Shown here: one piece after another, positions 40,919-49,478 of the stretch | How the letters are laid out: every line of letters begins with the position of its first letter | Position numbering within the stretch: position 1 is the first letter of the stretch | DNA from: Pyrobaculum arsenaticum DSM 13514 | Lineage (GTDB): Archaea > Thermoproteota > Thermoprotei > Thermoproteales > Thermoproteaceae | Assembly: GCF_000016385.1 (NCBI RefSeq) | Contig: NC_009376.1 | Coordinates: forward strand, 1,364,001 to 1,428,000 | Reading direction: 5' to 3' | DNA length: 64,000 bases | The notes under the pieces: generated by a model | Told to the model about the DNA's origin: nothing | Database searches by the model: none | The model's input: the letters and a program-made list of their open reading frames with translations, nothing else | Made by a program: the position numbers and the translations under genes

Positions 40919-41876
40919 GCTTCCAGATGGCGACGTAGTAGGGCATATACCTCAAATATCTCTTCTCTAGTTCATATCCTGATGCGGCGAGCATCTTTTC
41001 CACGCCTTTCCAGCTGAGGACGTGTTTTGCGCCCATCGCCGCTACCATCGCCACGAGGCCTGGTGTAGACTCCACGACTTGTTGGCCGATTATCAGCTTT
41101 CCGCTTGGCGAAAGCGCCGAGACGATGCAACTCAGCTCTTTAACAGGATCTAGAAGCCAGTAAAGCGTATGTAACAACAACGCAGCGTCGACACCGTTTG
41201 GGACTAGGCGCTTTACGATGTTAGTTACGTCGCATGCTGTTGTTGCGTGGTATATGCATACATTCCCCACGCACCCCCCTGGCTTGGCTTTCAAGACACT
41301 TGCCGCTAGCTCCACGTTGTCGCGTCTGTAGTCGAAGCCCACGTAGAGCTTTGGCGTGTGGAGCTCCATCACTGCAAGTGCCACGTTTCCCTCCTTTATT
41401 ACAGGTTCAAGGATCACGCCGTAGTTCTTAATGCCTACTAGCTCCAAGAAAGTGTGCCTGAGGATTTTGTACCAACCCTGGCTTAGCATTGTGGAGTATA
41501 GGACGGATATCATGTTCTCGTCGACTTTGTTAGAAGCCACATTTACCGCTCCTAGCTGGTCAAAAGATTCGTGCAACTCGACGAACTCCATGGCATAGCT
41601 ATTTGTAGGGAGTTCCGGCTTCTCGGGACGTTTTTTCACATGGCCGTTTTCATCTATATATCCTCTCAACCTAAGCGAAATGAAGAGCGCCCTGGCGAAA
41701 ATATTCCCCCTAACTGAGGACAAGCCAAGATCGTTGAAAATCTCATCCCACCACTTCACCGCGTACCACTCGCTCCACTTCAAAGCTTTCTTAAGCTCCC
41801 CTACTCCTCCGGCGGCGTCTATAAATGGCTTGTAGTACCGAAGTACGTTGATTTCCTCTAGGACTTTCATGTACAC
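40902..41876 (-). CDS. Methyltransferase-like protein, 324 aa
   Basis: The C-terminal two thirds resemble a Rossmann methyltransferase: ILEPVIKEGNVALAVME, LYVGFDYRRDNVELA, LHTLYWLLDPVKELSCIVSALSPSGKLIIGQQ. The canonical glycine-rich motif I is weak (VILEPVIKEG). The N-terminal 90 residues form helices reminiscent of the dimerisation domain of O-methyltransferases. Substrate unknown. It overlaps the zinc-ribbon gene by 10 bp and the UbiE-like gene on the plus strand by 17 bp. Confidence 0.6.
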   Translation of the reverse strand: MYMKVLEEINVLRYYKPFIDAAGGVGELKKALKWSEWYAVKWWDEIFNDLGLSSVRGNIFARALFISLRLRGYIDENGHVKKRPEKPELPTNSYAMEFVELHESFDQLGAVNVASNKVDENMISVLYSTMLSQGWYKILRHTFLELVGIKNYGVILEPVIKEGNVALAVMELHTPKLYVGFDYRRDNVELAASVLKAKPGGCVGNVCIYHATTACDVTNIVKRLVPNGVDAALLLHTLYWLLDPVKELSCIVSALSPSGKLIIGQQVVESTPGLVAMVAAMGAKHVLSWKGVEKMLAASGYELEKRYLRYMPYYVAIWKPRRGS

Positions 41877-42148
41877 ACGACTATGCCTGCCTCTCTCAAG
41901 CGCCGCATTAAAGTTTGCATATCTTCTGGGATTTTTCCACTTTGTATTATCTCAATTACAGCATTTTGCATAGAAGGAGGCAACTTAGCGAACCTATCCC
42001 AATCTCTAATTTCGCAGTCAATAACCGTGTTGCTGTCAATGACTGTGAATGTATGGCCATTTGGACAAGTCACCACGCCACTAAACTCTTTTCTTCCTGT
42101 GTCAAACTCGACCCCGCAAACAGGGCATTTCACCCTGTTGACGTACAT
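41867..42148 (-). CDS. Zinc-ribbon protein, 93 aa
   Basis: 93 residues. An N-terminal knuckle CPVCG, and a second partly replaced pair CPNGHTFTV (a Cys-x-x-x-His in place of CxxC), then a helical C-terminus (LPPSMQNAVIEIIQSGK). It may be nucleic-acid or partner binding. It is cotranscribed with the methyltransferase-like gene (10-bp overlap). Confidence 0.6.
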   Translation of the reverse strand: MYVNRVKCPVCGVEFDTGRKEFSGVVTCPNGHTFTVIDSNTVIDCEIRDWDRFAKLPPSMQNAVIEIIQSGKIPEDMQTLMRRLREAGIVVCT

Positions 42149-42202
42149 TAGGAGTATCTTATTTAGAAATTAAAAGTGAACTGTTATACATCCCTTTAAA
42201 TA

Positions 42203-42838
42203 CTAAAAAGACAACTTGTATATATTGTAATAGAAGTCCGGCTTGTGTTTACTTAGATCAACAGAGTCCAGATGACCTCCCCCAGCTACAATTGTTATGT
42301 ACCTCCCGCCGAGCCTCCTTGCCTCGCATACGGCATTTTCCACGACTTTGTCAATATATTCACCGGAGGCGACCCATAGGTAGTCTATATTGAAACTCCA
42401 CCTATTAAGATAGAACAGGTATCTGAGCTCAGATTGGCTTGACGCCACGACGACGTGGTCGGGCGTGGGCTCTGGGTATCCCTCCGGCACCTTCTCGAGG
42501 TGTATGCCTGTGGCGCAGGGGCGGGAAGTTGCATATAGGTACAGCGACGCCTTTTGTTGGTAGAGGTTATCCTCCACAGTCTCTGGGGTGATCAATATCT
42601 TCAAACCACGCAGGGAGAGGAGGAAGTCCAGCTTCCGTATCTTCTTGAGGATTGCGATGTAAGCCTCTTCTATTTTTGGCCTCTCCGAAGCCCAACGCGC
42701 TTTCAAGACACACCCCTCAGCTATTCGGTATAGGGGAAAGAGCTCCACAAGAGGCTTAGCCCAGAAGAGCCTCAGTCTCCCGATATGTCTGTACCAGACA
42801 GTGAATTCGTCCGGCGTCAGCGGCTCTAAGCACGTCAT
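42203..42838 (-). CDS. Hypothetical protein, 211 aa
   Basis: 211 residues, alpha/beta pattern in the C-terminal half (RYITIVAGGGHLDSVDLSKHKPD, which contains GGGH) and helical N-terminal half. I do not recognise the family. It starts at an ATG sharing its A with the upstream stop (TAATG), so it forms a pair with the next gene. Confidence 0.55.
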   Translation of the reverse strand: MTCLEPLTPDEFTVWYRHIGRLRLFWAKPLVELFPLYRIAEGCVLKARWASERPKIEEAYIAILKKIRKLDFLLSLRGLKILITPETVEDNLYQQKASLYLYATSRPCATGIHLEKVPEGYPEPTPDHVVVASSQSELRYLFYLNRWSFNIDYLWVASGEYIDKVVENAVCEARRLGGRYITIVAGGGHLDSVDLSKHKPDFYYNIYKLSF

Positions 42839-43200
42839 TATGAGAACAGGGAGTTGCGACGCATAACCAACTTTTCCAGCTCTGAGAGCACCGGCAAAAT
42901 AGATGCGTAGTCCTTGTTGGCTAGAAAAGACAATATAGTATTGAGTCTGTCAAATATCACGGCGTCTATCTGCTCAATATCTTTCTTCGAGGTTAGACGG
43001 CCCTCTGTGGATTTCACCTTGACGGCGATCATATTTACCGCCTTAAGAGCTCTCCCCAGCTCCTCGACGTTATCCGAGTTGAGCATGCGTTTCCTGATTT
43101 CTGCCTCAATTTCCTTCAACCCCTTATATATGAGCTGCCTAATCTTAGGCTCGTCTTCTACGCTCTTGTAGCCGGGAAATACAAAGAAACGAGGCGCCAC
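42838..43200 (-). CDS. Hypothetical protein, 120 aa
   Basis: 120 residues, mostly helical with a charged coiled stretch (IRQLIYKGLKEIEAEIRKRM). No known domain. It starts at GTG 43200 with TATTTAAATA (near 43215-43224) about 20 bp upstream. It is coupled to the 42203 gene by a 1-bp overlap. Confidence 0.55.
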   Translation of the reverse strand: MAPRFFVFPGYKSVEDEPKIRQLIYKGLKEIEAEIRKRMLNSDNVEELGRALKAVNMIAVKVKSTEGRLTSKKDIEQIDAVIFDRLNTILSFLANKDYASILPVLSELEKLVMRRNSLFS

Positions 43201-43295
43201 GCACTGGCGTTACTTTCTATTTAAATATCTTTCCCGTTGTTGGCAACTCGTGGCAACGCCTCGCTTGTTTTTAAGCCAGAGGCTCTTATTCCCCG

Positions 43296-43934
43296 ATGTT
43301 GGGTTGGGTTGACCATTTCCAGTACTACGGCCCCCTAAAGGTTGAGTTATTGGAAGTGCCTGAGGTATTGCTATCCTCTATTGTCTTGACGCGCTCAGAA
43401 GAGGGGTTTGAACGGGCAGTGTCGGGCTGGTCTAAGTTCGGGACGCTGAATGTAGTAGAGGCCGTCTACGCCTATGTTGTACAAGCAAGGAAGGGGGTGC
43501 TGGACAGGAGGGGGTTGTTAGAGAAGCTCATGTCGCTGATCCCCAGCGCCACTGAGTTAGATATCTTGGCGATGCAACGGGTGTTGAAACTAGGCCTTGA
43601 CATAACTACCTGCGACCTTGGAGTGGTGGTGCTTTCTTACATACCAGTGAGGGGCGGGGCGCCCCCACCTAGGTTTTTGGGCATTTTGTACGAGCTTAGG
43701 AGGAGAGACTCCACGTTGTACATAGCCAGAAATCAAGGGGGGCCCCCGGTGTACGACTTAGAGACAATGTGCATAATCCCGGCATCAGGCGAGGGAGAGC
43801 CACACCCGCTTTACGACGCCTATCTCAGAGGTTTTAAAATCGTAACAGAGGGTACTCCGTCTGCAGAGGATCTGTGCGTAGCGCATAAGAAAATCGGCGC
43901 GAGGTGCCGGGTGTTTAAACCTGGTGTTTTTTAA
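43296..43934 (+). CDS. Hypothetical protein, 212 aa
   Basis: 212 residues with alternating strand/helix and a cysteine-containing TTCDLGVVVLSYIPV segment. No domain recognised. The spacer before it (95 bp) holds a TATA-like GTTTTTAAGCC about 24 bp upstream of the ATG. It overlaps the convergent TRIC-type gene by 20 bp. Confidence 0.58.
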   Translation: MLGWVDHFQYYGPLKVELLEVPEVLLSSIVLTRSEEGFERAVSGWSKFGTLNVVEAVYAYVVQARKGVLDRRGLLEKLMSLIPSATELDILAMQRVLKLGLDITTCDLGVVVLSYIPVRGGAPPPRFLGILYELRRRDSTLYIARNQGGPPVYDLETMCIIPASGEGEPHPLYDAYLRGFKIVTEGTPSAEDLCVAHKKIGARCRVFKPGVF

Positions 43935-44544
43935 GACGGGGCAACTCCCAGCCTTTTACGAGAGAGACGAGCCTAAGCGACGTCACTACTACAATAGTGA
44001 CCAACATCGCTACCCCTCTGCCGAGGGGTAGTGAGAGGATGTAGACAAGGCCTCCCAGCGCCGCTGCTGTTGCGTAGATCTCCCGCCTCAGTATTACGGG
44101 TACCTCGTTGGAGAGGATGTCCCGCACGACTCCGCCTCCTGCGGCAGTGAGGGAAGAAATCATCATGACCGTAAGCCAGCAGTTCTCCATATTCTGACAG
44201 TACGAGGCCGCTATGTCTGCTCCTATGGCGGCAAATGCCCCTAGGCCAACTGCGTCGGGATACAGAACAAGATCCTTAAATCTCTTCACATAGGGATAAA
44301 GATAGAAGGCGACTATAGAGGTTAGTAAAGCTGTTAGAGGGTAGGGGAGGTAGGCTATATTTACAGGTGGTACTCTTCCCAAGAGTACGTCCCTTATAAT
44401 ACCGCCGGCCAGCGCCGTGGAGAAGCCTAAAACCGCAAAGCCGAAGATGTCCATGTCTTTTTCCCCTGCCTTTAAGGCCCCCGAGAGGGCGAAGGCAACG
44501 ATTCCCACGTAGTTGAGGATCTCCACTACTATATCCGCTTGCAT
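43915..44544 (-). CDS. TRIC/UPF0126-type membrane channel protein (YadS-like)
   Basis: 209 residues in two homologous halves of three helices. The family's GGxxRDxxL signature appears twice: AGGIIRDVLLGRVPP (residues 45-60) and AGGGVVRDILSNEVP (133-147). Prokaryotic TRIC proteins are trimeric monovalent cation channels. It overlaps the upstream LAGLIDADG-like gene by 16 bp and is the last gene of the Rli1 operon. Confidence 0.87.
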   Translation of the reverse strand: MQADIVVEILNYVGIVAFALSGALKAGEKDMDIFGFAVLGFSTALAGGIIRDVLLGRVPPVNIAYLPYPLTALLTSIVAFYLYPYVKRFKDLVLYPDAVGLGAFAAIGADIAASYCQNMENCWLTVMMISSLTAAGGGVVRDILSNEVPVILRREIYATAAALGGLVYILSLPLGRGVAMLVTIVVVTSLRLVSLVKGWELPRLKKHQV

Positions 44545-44999
44545 AGCCCCAGGGCAACGGCGACGTGGGGATCATCCACCACGGGTTTTACCATCTTTAC
44601 AAAAAGCTTGATGTCGCGCCTGTCGTATATAACTACGAACCTGCGCCGGCGGGTCTCGTCTGTGGTAACTAGGGGCCTCACGCCTATGAGCCTCAGCGAC
44701 TTCACCAACTTTTTGCTACCAGTCTCGAATACCACAATGGGATATCCTCCGTGGGGGTCACCCATGAAAAACTCGCCGTATGTCTCAAAAGCCCCCTTTA
44801 TGAAGTATAGGTGCTCCACCACAGTGGCCGGGCGGTATCTGCAATAAGAGGCCGGGATAACAGCCTTCGACCCCTCAACATAGCCAAGGCCGTGTAGCCA
44901 CTGCCGAAGGTAGTTCTTCACGTTGTGGACCTCGCAACCGTTTATCCCCACACCGGCGAGGTATGCCTTTACAAGTCTACTGGCTGAGGGGGATGACAT
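44529..44999 (-). CDS. LAGLIDADG-like domain protein without recognisable intein or intron
   Basis: 156 residues. YFIKGAFETYGEF (65-77) resembles the second half of a LAGLIDADG motif (FLxGxFDxDG), though the acidic catalytic residue is replaced by E/T/Y. The C-terminal IVVFETGSKKLVKSLRLIGVRPL ... FVVIYDRRDIKLFVKMVKP has the strand/helix rhythm of the fold. It may be a domesticated or decayed homing-endonuclease fold protein. It overlaps the ThpR gene by 23 bp and is probably a member of the Rli1 operon. Confidence 0.45.
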   Translation of the reverse strand: MSSPSASRLVKAYLAGVGINGCEVHNVKNYLRQWLHGLGYVEGSKAVIPASYCRYRPATVVEHLYFIKGAFETYGEFFMGDPHGGYPIVVFETGSKKLVKSLRLIGVRPLVTTDETRRRRFVVIYDRRDIKLFVKMVKPVVDDPHVAVALGLCKRI

Positions 45000-45444
45000 A
45001 TACAGGTATGTAGGCGCCTCCCGTGGTGTCTAGTAGGTGTATTGCCTTGACCTCAAACGCCGTGCCTACCAACCTGCTAGCCTCCTCTATAGCCGGCCTT
45101 AAGTCCTCTTCGGTCGGCCTCTTTGCCCTAATAGAGTACACCGTGAGATGCGGCTTAAACTCGGAGTACCGCTCAACTAATTCGCCCGCCAGGGAGGCCA
45201 TTAGCAACGATCTCAACGCAGCGAACTCCCCATATGGCTCCACCCTTAGAGCTATGTACCTCGGCCTCGAGCTAGATGGGAGTAGAAGTATATGTCCCAC
45301 CGTGGCGGTGAATTGGCGGTATCGGATCTCTATTCTTACAGGCTTCCCAACCTTGACAAGCGTGATGTGTGGCTTCACAGGGACGACGTGCTCAAAAGGC
45401 GGTAAGGGCCTCACAGGAGGCAACACGCCGTATATATATGGCAT
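44977..45444 (-). CDS. thpR: RNA 2',3'-cyclic phosphodiesterase (2H family, ThpR-like)
   Basis: 155 residues with two HxT motifs, HIT (H26) and HLT (H99) in KPHITLVKV and FKPHLTVYS, the catalytic pair of 2H phosphoesterases. These enzymes open 2',3'-cyclic phosphates and were first called 2'-5' RNA ligases, with a role in tRNA intron splicing or RNA repair. It begins 3 bp after the Rli1 stop. Confidence 0.87.
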   Translation of the reverse strand: MPYIYGVLPPVRPLPPFEHVVPVKPHITLVKVGKPVRIEIRYRQFTATVGHILLLPSSSRPRYIALRVEPYGEFAALRSLLMASLAGELVERYSEFKPHLTVYSIRAKRPTEEDLRPAIEEASRLVGTAFEVKAIHLLDTTGGAYIPVYVIPLSQ

Positions 45445-45446
45445 GA

Positions 45447-47219
45447 TTACATATAGTAAAGCTCGCCCTTTTCTTTCTGCTCTCTGTCAAGGGCGGATCC
45501 CGGCTTGTTCAGCCTAGGCCTGCCCGATCGCACGTCTCTTCTAAAGGACGCATCCGCCCACTTTAAGAACATGTTCATCCCAGTCCTCATGTCAGTCGGC
45601 CCCGGGGAGTAGCCCCTAACACCGGGCTCGCCTATGAATGGCATAACGGCGTTGGACATGTAGTCCAGCATGGCGATGTCGTGCTCCACCACCAGCGCCG
45701 CTACTTCGCTTTCTTCGATGATACGCCTTATTGTACGGGCAACGGTTATTCTCTGCTCCACGTCTAGATACGCCATTGGCTCGTCTAACACGTATATGTC
45801 TGCCTTTTTTAGGAGCGAAGCCGCGACTACAACTCTCTGTAGCTCACCGCCAGAAAGCTCCCCCATTTTCCGCCCGAGAAGAGGCGTTAGGTTAAAGCCG
45901 CTGTTCAGGTCAGGCCATATTGGGTTGTCGGAGTAGTCGCCGGCTTGCTGCGCAAGCCAGAGGCTCACAGGCACGTCTTGGTTTTTCACAGCGATGTCCC
46001 TAATGTACTGCGGCTTGTAGCTAATCCGCGGAGACGAGCTTACTGTGCCGCTCTGCGGCTTAACCTCGCCTACCAGCACTTTGAGAAATGTCGTTTTTCC
46101 AATGCCGTTGGGCCCCACGACCCCCACCACCTCCCCCTTCGCTATGTACGATGCAGATACCTCCAGCTGGAAGTCTCCTAGGGAGACTTGTATGTTGTCC
46201 CACTCCACGAGCCGCGCGGCCTTTCCGCTCTTCCTCTCCGGCGGTCTAGCCTCGAACTTTATAGGCCTATCCCTAATCCTCATGTTCTCTGAGGAGATGT
46301 ACCCCGAGAGGTATTCGTTCACGGCCTCCCTCGCCCCCCCGGGATGTGACACTATGCCGTAAGCCCCCGGCTTTCCGTATACAATCACCACGTTGTCTGC
46401 GAGAAAATCCAGCACAGTCAAGTCGTGCTCTACAACTAGGACGTACTTATTCTGAGTGTACTCCCTGATGGCGTCCCCCACCTTCACGCGCTCCACCACG
46501 TCTAGGTGGGTGGCAGGCTCGTCGAATATGTAGACGTCGGCGTCTTTCGACAAAGCGGCGGCAATCGCAAGCTTCTGCAACTCCCCGCCGGACAGTTTGT
46601 TGATCTCCCTAGACACGAGCTTGTCTAAGCCGAAGCGCTTGACGAGCTCATCCCTTATCCCCGCCTTTTTAATAATATCTCCAACTGTACCCTTTAAGTA
46701 GAGGGGAATCAGCTCTATGTACTGAATTTTGTGGACAGCACGAAGCTTGTTGTTATAAAGCTCAGAGAAGTAGGTGTGGAGCTCAGTACCTCTGAACTGT
46801 TTAATCACCTCCTCGCGGCTACTCCCGCCTTCAGGATTACACAAGTTGGGCACCAGCTCCCCGGCCAATATCCTCGCCATAGTTGTCTTGCCGAGGGCGT
46901 TGCGTCCCAGAACCCCCACTATCTTGCCTCTTTTCAAAATCGGGAGCCTATAAAGCTTAAACCCGCTGGGCCCATAGCGGTGCACGCAGTCTCTCTCCAA
47001 CTCGTCGGGGAGGTTGACAATCGTAATTGCCTCAAAGGGGCACTTATGGACACAGATGCCGCAGCCAATGCAGAGAGCCTCCGATATTACCGCCTTCTTT
47101 GTCTGCTCGTCTATCCACACCACCTTCCCCGTCTTGTTCACCGGGCAGTACTTCACACACTCATGACCACATTTCTTAGGCTGACAAGAGTCTACGTCAA
47201 CGACGGCGATGCGTACCAC
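45447..47219 (-). CDS. rli1: Ribosome recycling factor ABCE1/Rli1
   Basis: 590 residues from GTG 47219. N-terminal 2x4Fe-4S domain: CGHECVKYCPVNKTG and CIGCGICVHKCPF. Two ABC cassettes follow: GRNALGKTT and LSGGELQK with FDEPATHLD, then GPNGIGKTT, LSGGELQRV with LDEPMAYLD, and switch His in VVEHD. ABCE1 splits ribosomes after termination. A TATA-like AATATAAAG at 47238-47246 (minus strand) is centred 23 bp upstream. It heads an operon with thpR, the LAGLIDADG-like gene and TRIC. Confidence 0.97.
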   Translation of the reverse strand: MVRIAVVDVDSCQPKKCGHECVKYCPVNKTGKVVWIDEQTKKAVISEALCIGCGICVHKCPFEAITIVNLPDELERDCVHRYGPSGFKLYRLPILKRGKIVGVLGRNALGKTTMARILAGELVPNLCNPEGGSSREEVIKQFRGTELHTYFSELYNNKLRAVHKIQYIELIPLYLKGTVGDIIKKAGIRDELVKRFGLDKLVSREINKLSGGELQKLAIAAALSKDADVYIFDEPATHLDVVERVKVGDAIREYTQNKYVLVVEHDLTVLDFLADNVVIVYGKPGAYGIVSHPGGAREAVNEYLSGYISSENMRIRDRPIKFEARPPERKSGKAARLVEWDNIQVSLGDFQLEVSASYIAKGEVVGVVGPNGIGKTTFLKVLVGEVKPQSGTVSSSPRISYKPQYIRDIAVKNQDVPVSLWLAQQAGDYSDNPIWPDLNSGFNLTPLLGRKMGELSGGELQRVVVAASLLKKADIYVLDEPMAYLDVEQRITVARTIRRIIEESEVAALVVEHDIAMLDYMSNAVMPFIGEPGVRGYSPGPTDMRTGMNMFLKWADASFRRDVRSGRPRLNKPGSALDREQKEKGELYYM

Positions 47220-47237
47220 GTGGCTTTTAACCGTCCT

Positions 47238-47246
47238 CTTTATATT
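47238..47246 (-). promoter_or_regulatory. TATA box of rli1
   Basis: AATATAAAG on the minus strand, 23 bp before the GTG at 47219. It lies in the 29-bp gap between rli1 and the small membrane gene, so rli1 can be transcribed separately. Confidence 0.5.
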
Positions 47247-47248
47247 CC

Positions 47249-47476
47249 TTAGATGAAGGCTAAAAGCGCTAGGATTATAATAGTAGCCGACAGCAAAAGA
47301 CCCACGATTCTACGCGTCTTTCTAAATACTCCCATGAGGAAGAAAAAGGACGCGAAAAACACAGCAGCGGCCACCCGGCCGCCCGCCTCCCCGAAGCCCA
47401 GCGATGCTAATAATGTGGCTACTGCGTTGAACACCGCTTTGAGGATGGCCCAGACGGCGCCGTAGTCTACCGGCAT
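47249..47476 (-). CDS. Small membrane protein, 75 aa
   Basis: 75 residues from ATG 47476 (the frame extends to 47503 with a plausible but less conserved start). Two hydrophobic helices: VFNAVATLLASLGFGE and RVAAAVFFASFFFLMGVF, plus a third RIVGLLLSATIIILALLAFI. No family recognised. It overlaps the glycosyltransferase 3' end by 10 bp. Confidence 0.6.
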   Translation of the reverse strand: MPVDYGAVWAILKAVFNAVATLLASLGFGEAGGRVAAAVFFASFFFLMGVFRKTRRIVGLLLSATIIILALLAFI

Positions 47477-48531
47477 ATCCTCCTCCCCCTCCAGTTTACG
47501 CATTTAACAAACGCCGAGGCCCAGACGGCGAGCGGTATTACAATATTGCCCACGGCCCAAGCAGACAGCACGGTGGCTAAATTAATGGGTATTCCGGCGT
47601 GTCTGCCCACGCCTCTCGCCCTAACGAGATCTTTTGCTATGTTAACTGGGTGGATCGCCAACCCTGTTAACAGCCAGTAGTCGCCCAGGGCGGCGCCTAT
47701 AGCTGGCAGGACCACGGAAATTATGAAGCCCAACGTATATATAAAAAGGCCTGCGTACCAACCTGCGGGGGCGTGCCACTTGACCATGAGGATCTGCCTT
47801 ATGCCCCACCAGAAGGCCTCAGCTACTCTGCACTGGGGGTCGGGCGTCGGGGCAACCGCGCCTTTTGCGAACCATATACTTCCTCCTATCTCCTTTATCG
47901 CCGAGTAGACGGCATAGTCGTCGCTTATGAAGTTGGGCAACCTGTCTGCTAGTTTTGTCGCCTTGGCGAAGTCGCTCCTAAACGACGTAGAGCCGCCCCA
48001 AACAAACCTCGATCTCTTATCAAGCATCGCAGGAAAGCCCATGTTGCTTATTGCCAGTCTTATCTTGTGGCACAAGCCGGAGCCTAGGTACCACCTATAC
48101 GTCGTCACGGCGGTGAATTTAGATAGCGGAGTCGTCATAAGCTCCAGCCAGCGGGGGCCTGGCCTTATGTCGTCGTCTGCGAATACAATACAGTCCCCAG
48201 TCGCATGGGACAGTGCGGTGGCCAATGCTCCGCTTTTGCCCTCCCCGGCGTTTAGAACCACCTTGCCGAATTTCTGGGCGATGGTGTACGCCGGATCGTC
48301 GTAGGAGTCCACTACGAAGATGTACTCCACCTCAGACCCGGCCTTCTGTGACGTAATAGCTTTTAGGTTCTCCTCCGTGGCTCCGTGAACACCCCGTATG
48401 GGCACCACTACGGTGATTTTTTCACAGCTCTGGGGGAAAACCTCGTCTTGGCCTTTCCAAAATATGTATTCCCTAACGAGGCCGGCCACTGCCAGCCCTA
48501 CGAATGGCAAGATGAACAATAGCTCAATCAC
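47467..48531 (-). CDS. Family 2 glycosyltransferase with membrane helices
   Basis: 354 residues. After an N-terminal helix the GT-A domain starts ITVVVPIRGVHGATEENL; the metal-binding DDD is in VFADDDIRPGPRWL, followed by WGGSTSFR, DDYAVYSAIKEIGGSIWF and the QxxRW-like RQILMVKW. Four C-terminal helices (YAGLFIYTLGFIISVVLPA and others) are like the ceramide-glucosyltransferase/GT21 architecture. It probably acts on lipid-linked sugars at the membrane. TATA-like ATTTTTAATG and ATGTTTATAAG lie at 48547-48560. Confidence 0.82.
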   Translation of the reverse strand: MIELLFILPFVGLAVAGLVREYIFWKGQDEVFPQSCEKITVVVPIRGVHGATEENLKAITSQKAGSEVEYIFVVDSYDDPAYTIAQKFGKVVLNAGEGKSGALATALSHATGDCIVFADDDIRPGPRWLELMTTPLSKFTAVTTYRWYLGSGLCHKIRLAISNMGFPAMLDKRSRFVWGGSTSFRSDFAKATKLADRLPNFISDDYAVYSAIKEIGGSIWFAKGAVAPTPDPQCRVAEAFWWGIRQILMVKWHAPAGWYAGLFIYTLGFIISVVLPAIGAALGDYWLLTGLAIHPVNIAKDLVRARGVGRHAGIPINLATVLSAWAVGNIVIPLAVWASAFVKCVNWRGRRICR

Positions 48532-48660
48532 GGGGGGCGGTATGACCGATTTTTAATGTTTATAAGAACAACATCCACGCTATATCCCCTTCAGGATATT
48601 TGCTAGTGTTAATACTGAAATTAGGCGTTTGGGGTATATAATTCTGCTTGTCTAGATGCT

Positions 48661-49164
48661 ATGAGTAACGTAGTGAGAGAGTTCGACCTTACCTATAACG
48701 ATTTGTTCAGAGCGCCCGACAAAGAGGGGGCCATCGTCTCCGTCAGAGTACACAAAAAAGTTAAGTCTGTACTTGAGGAGCTTGCAAAGAGGGAAGGGCT
48801 TGACGGGGTGTCAGAGCTGGTGCGCTACCTCATCGCCGGGTATCTCCTAGGCAAGTACAACATAGAAAGGCCCCAAGACAGAGTTCTGGTAGAGCCCATT
48901 GTGCTGACGGTAAATGTTCAGAAAAACACGAAAATAGATGACGTAGATCTAGACATTGCGGCTGAGGAGGTGCACACGGTTATTAGAGATGTGGAAGACT
49001 ACGTTAGGAAAGTAAAGTTGGGTATTATTCCTAAGAACCCGGAGATCGCCATGAGGTTGAGCAAAAAGCTCTCCAAGGCTTTGAAAATGGCGAAAAAACT
49101 AGGCCTAGAAGAGGAGTACATCAAGTTGATGAGGCTGAAGGCCCAGCTTTCTGTAATTGAGTAA
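48661..49164 (+). CDS. Ribbon-helix-helix-type DNA-binding protein, 167 aa
   Basis: 167 residues. Residues 20-60 (GAIVSVRVHKKVKSVLEELAKREGLDGVSELVRYLIAG) read as a strand and two helices of the RHH/MetJ-Arc type, with VSVRVHK the DNA-contacting strand. The C-terminal half is helical. A dimeric repressor is inferred. It has its own promoter region (129-bp divergent spacer shared with the glycosyltransferase). Confidence 0.7.
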   Translation: MSNVVREFDLTYNDLFRAPDKEGAIVSVRVHKKVKSVLEELAKREGLDGVSELVRYLIAGYLLGKYNIERPQDRVLVEPIVLTVNVQKNTKIDDVDLDIAAEEVHTVIRDVEDYVRKVKLGIIPKNPEIAMRLSKKLSKALKMAKKLGLEEEYIKLMRLKAQLSVIE

Positions 49165-49193
49165 AATTTTTAATAACGCCTAAATAAAGCGCC

Positions 49194-49478
49194 ATGCCTA
49201 TCTGCGGCAAGTGGGAAAGGCTCATCGTGTGGGCTGAGAAGGAGGGCAACAGCGCTAAGGCTCTCGAGTTTAGAGAAAAGCTTGTTGAGTGTATTGTATA
49301 CACAGCTATGGAAAAAGCGAGGAAGGGAGATTTAGCAGAGGCCGAGGCGCTTGTGAAGTACGGCAGGGAGGTAGCGAAGAAGTTCGGAATAGAAGAGCTG
49401 AGCTTCCACCTCTCTCTTGTTGAAAAAGAAATCGAGAAGAAGAGGGAGAGGAGGAAGGCGGTTGCTCAAACTAAGTAA
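49194..49478 (+). CDS. Hypothetical helical protein, 94 aa
   Basis: 94 residues, four amphipathic helices, with a repeat-like KARKGDLAEAEALVKYGREVAKKFG that resembles a TPR helix pair, and a basic tail KKRERRKAVAQTK. No family recognised. Preceded by AAAATTTTTAATAACG about 24 bp before the ATG, a TATA candidate. It overlaps the convergent gene by 13 bp. Confidence 0.58.
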   Translation: MPICGKWERLIVWAEKEGNSAKALEFREKLVECIVYTAMEKARKGDLAEAEALVKYGREVAKKFGIEELSFHLSLVEKEIEKKRERRKAVAQTK

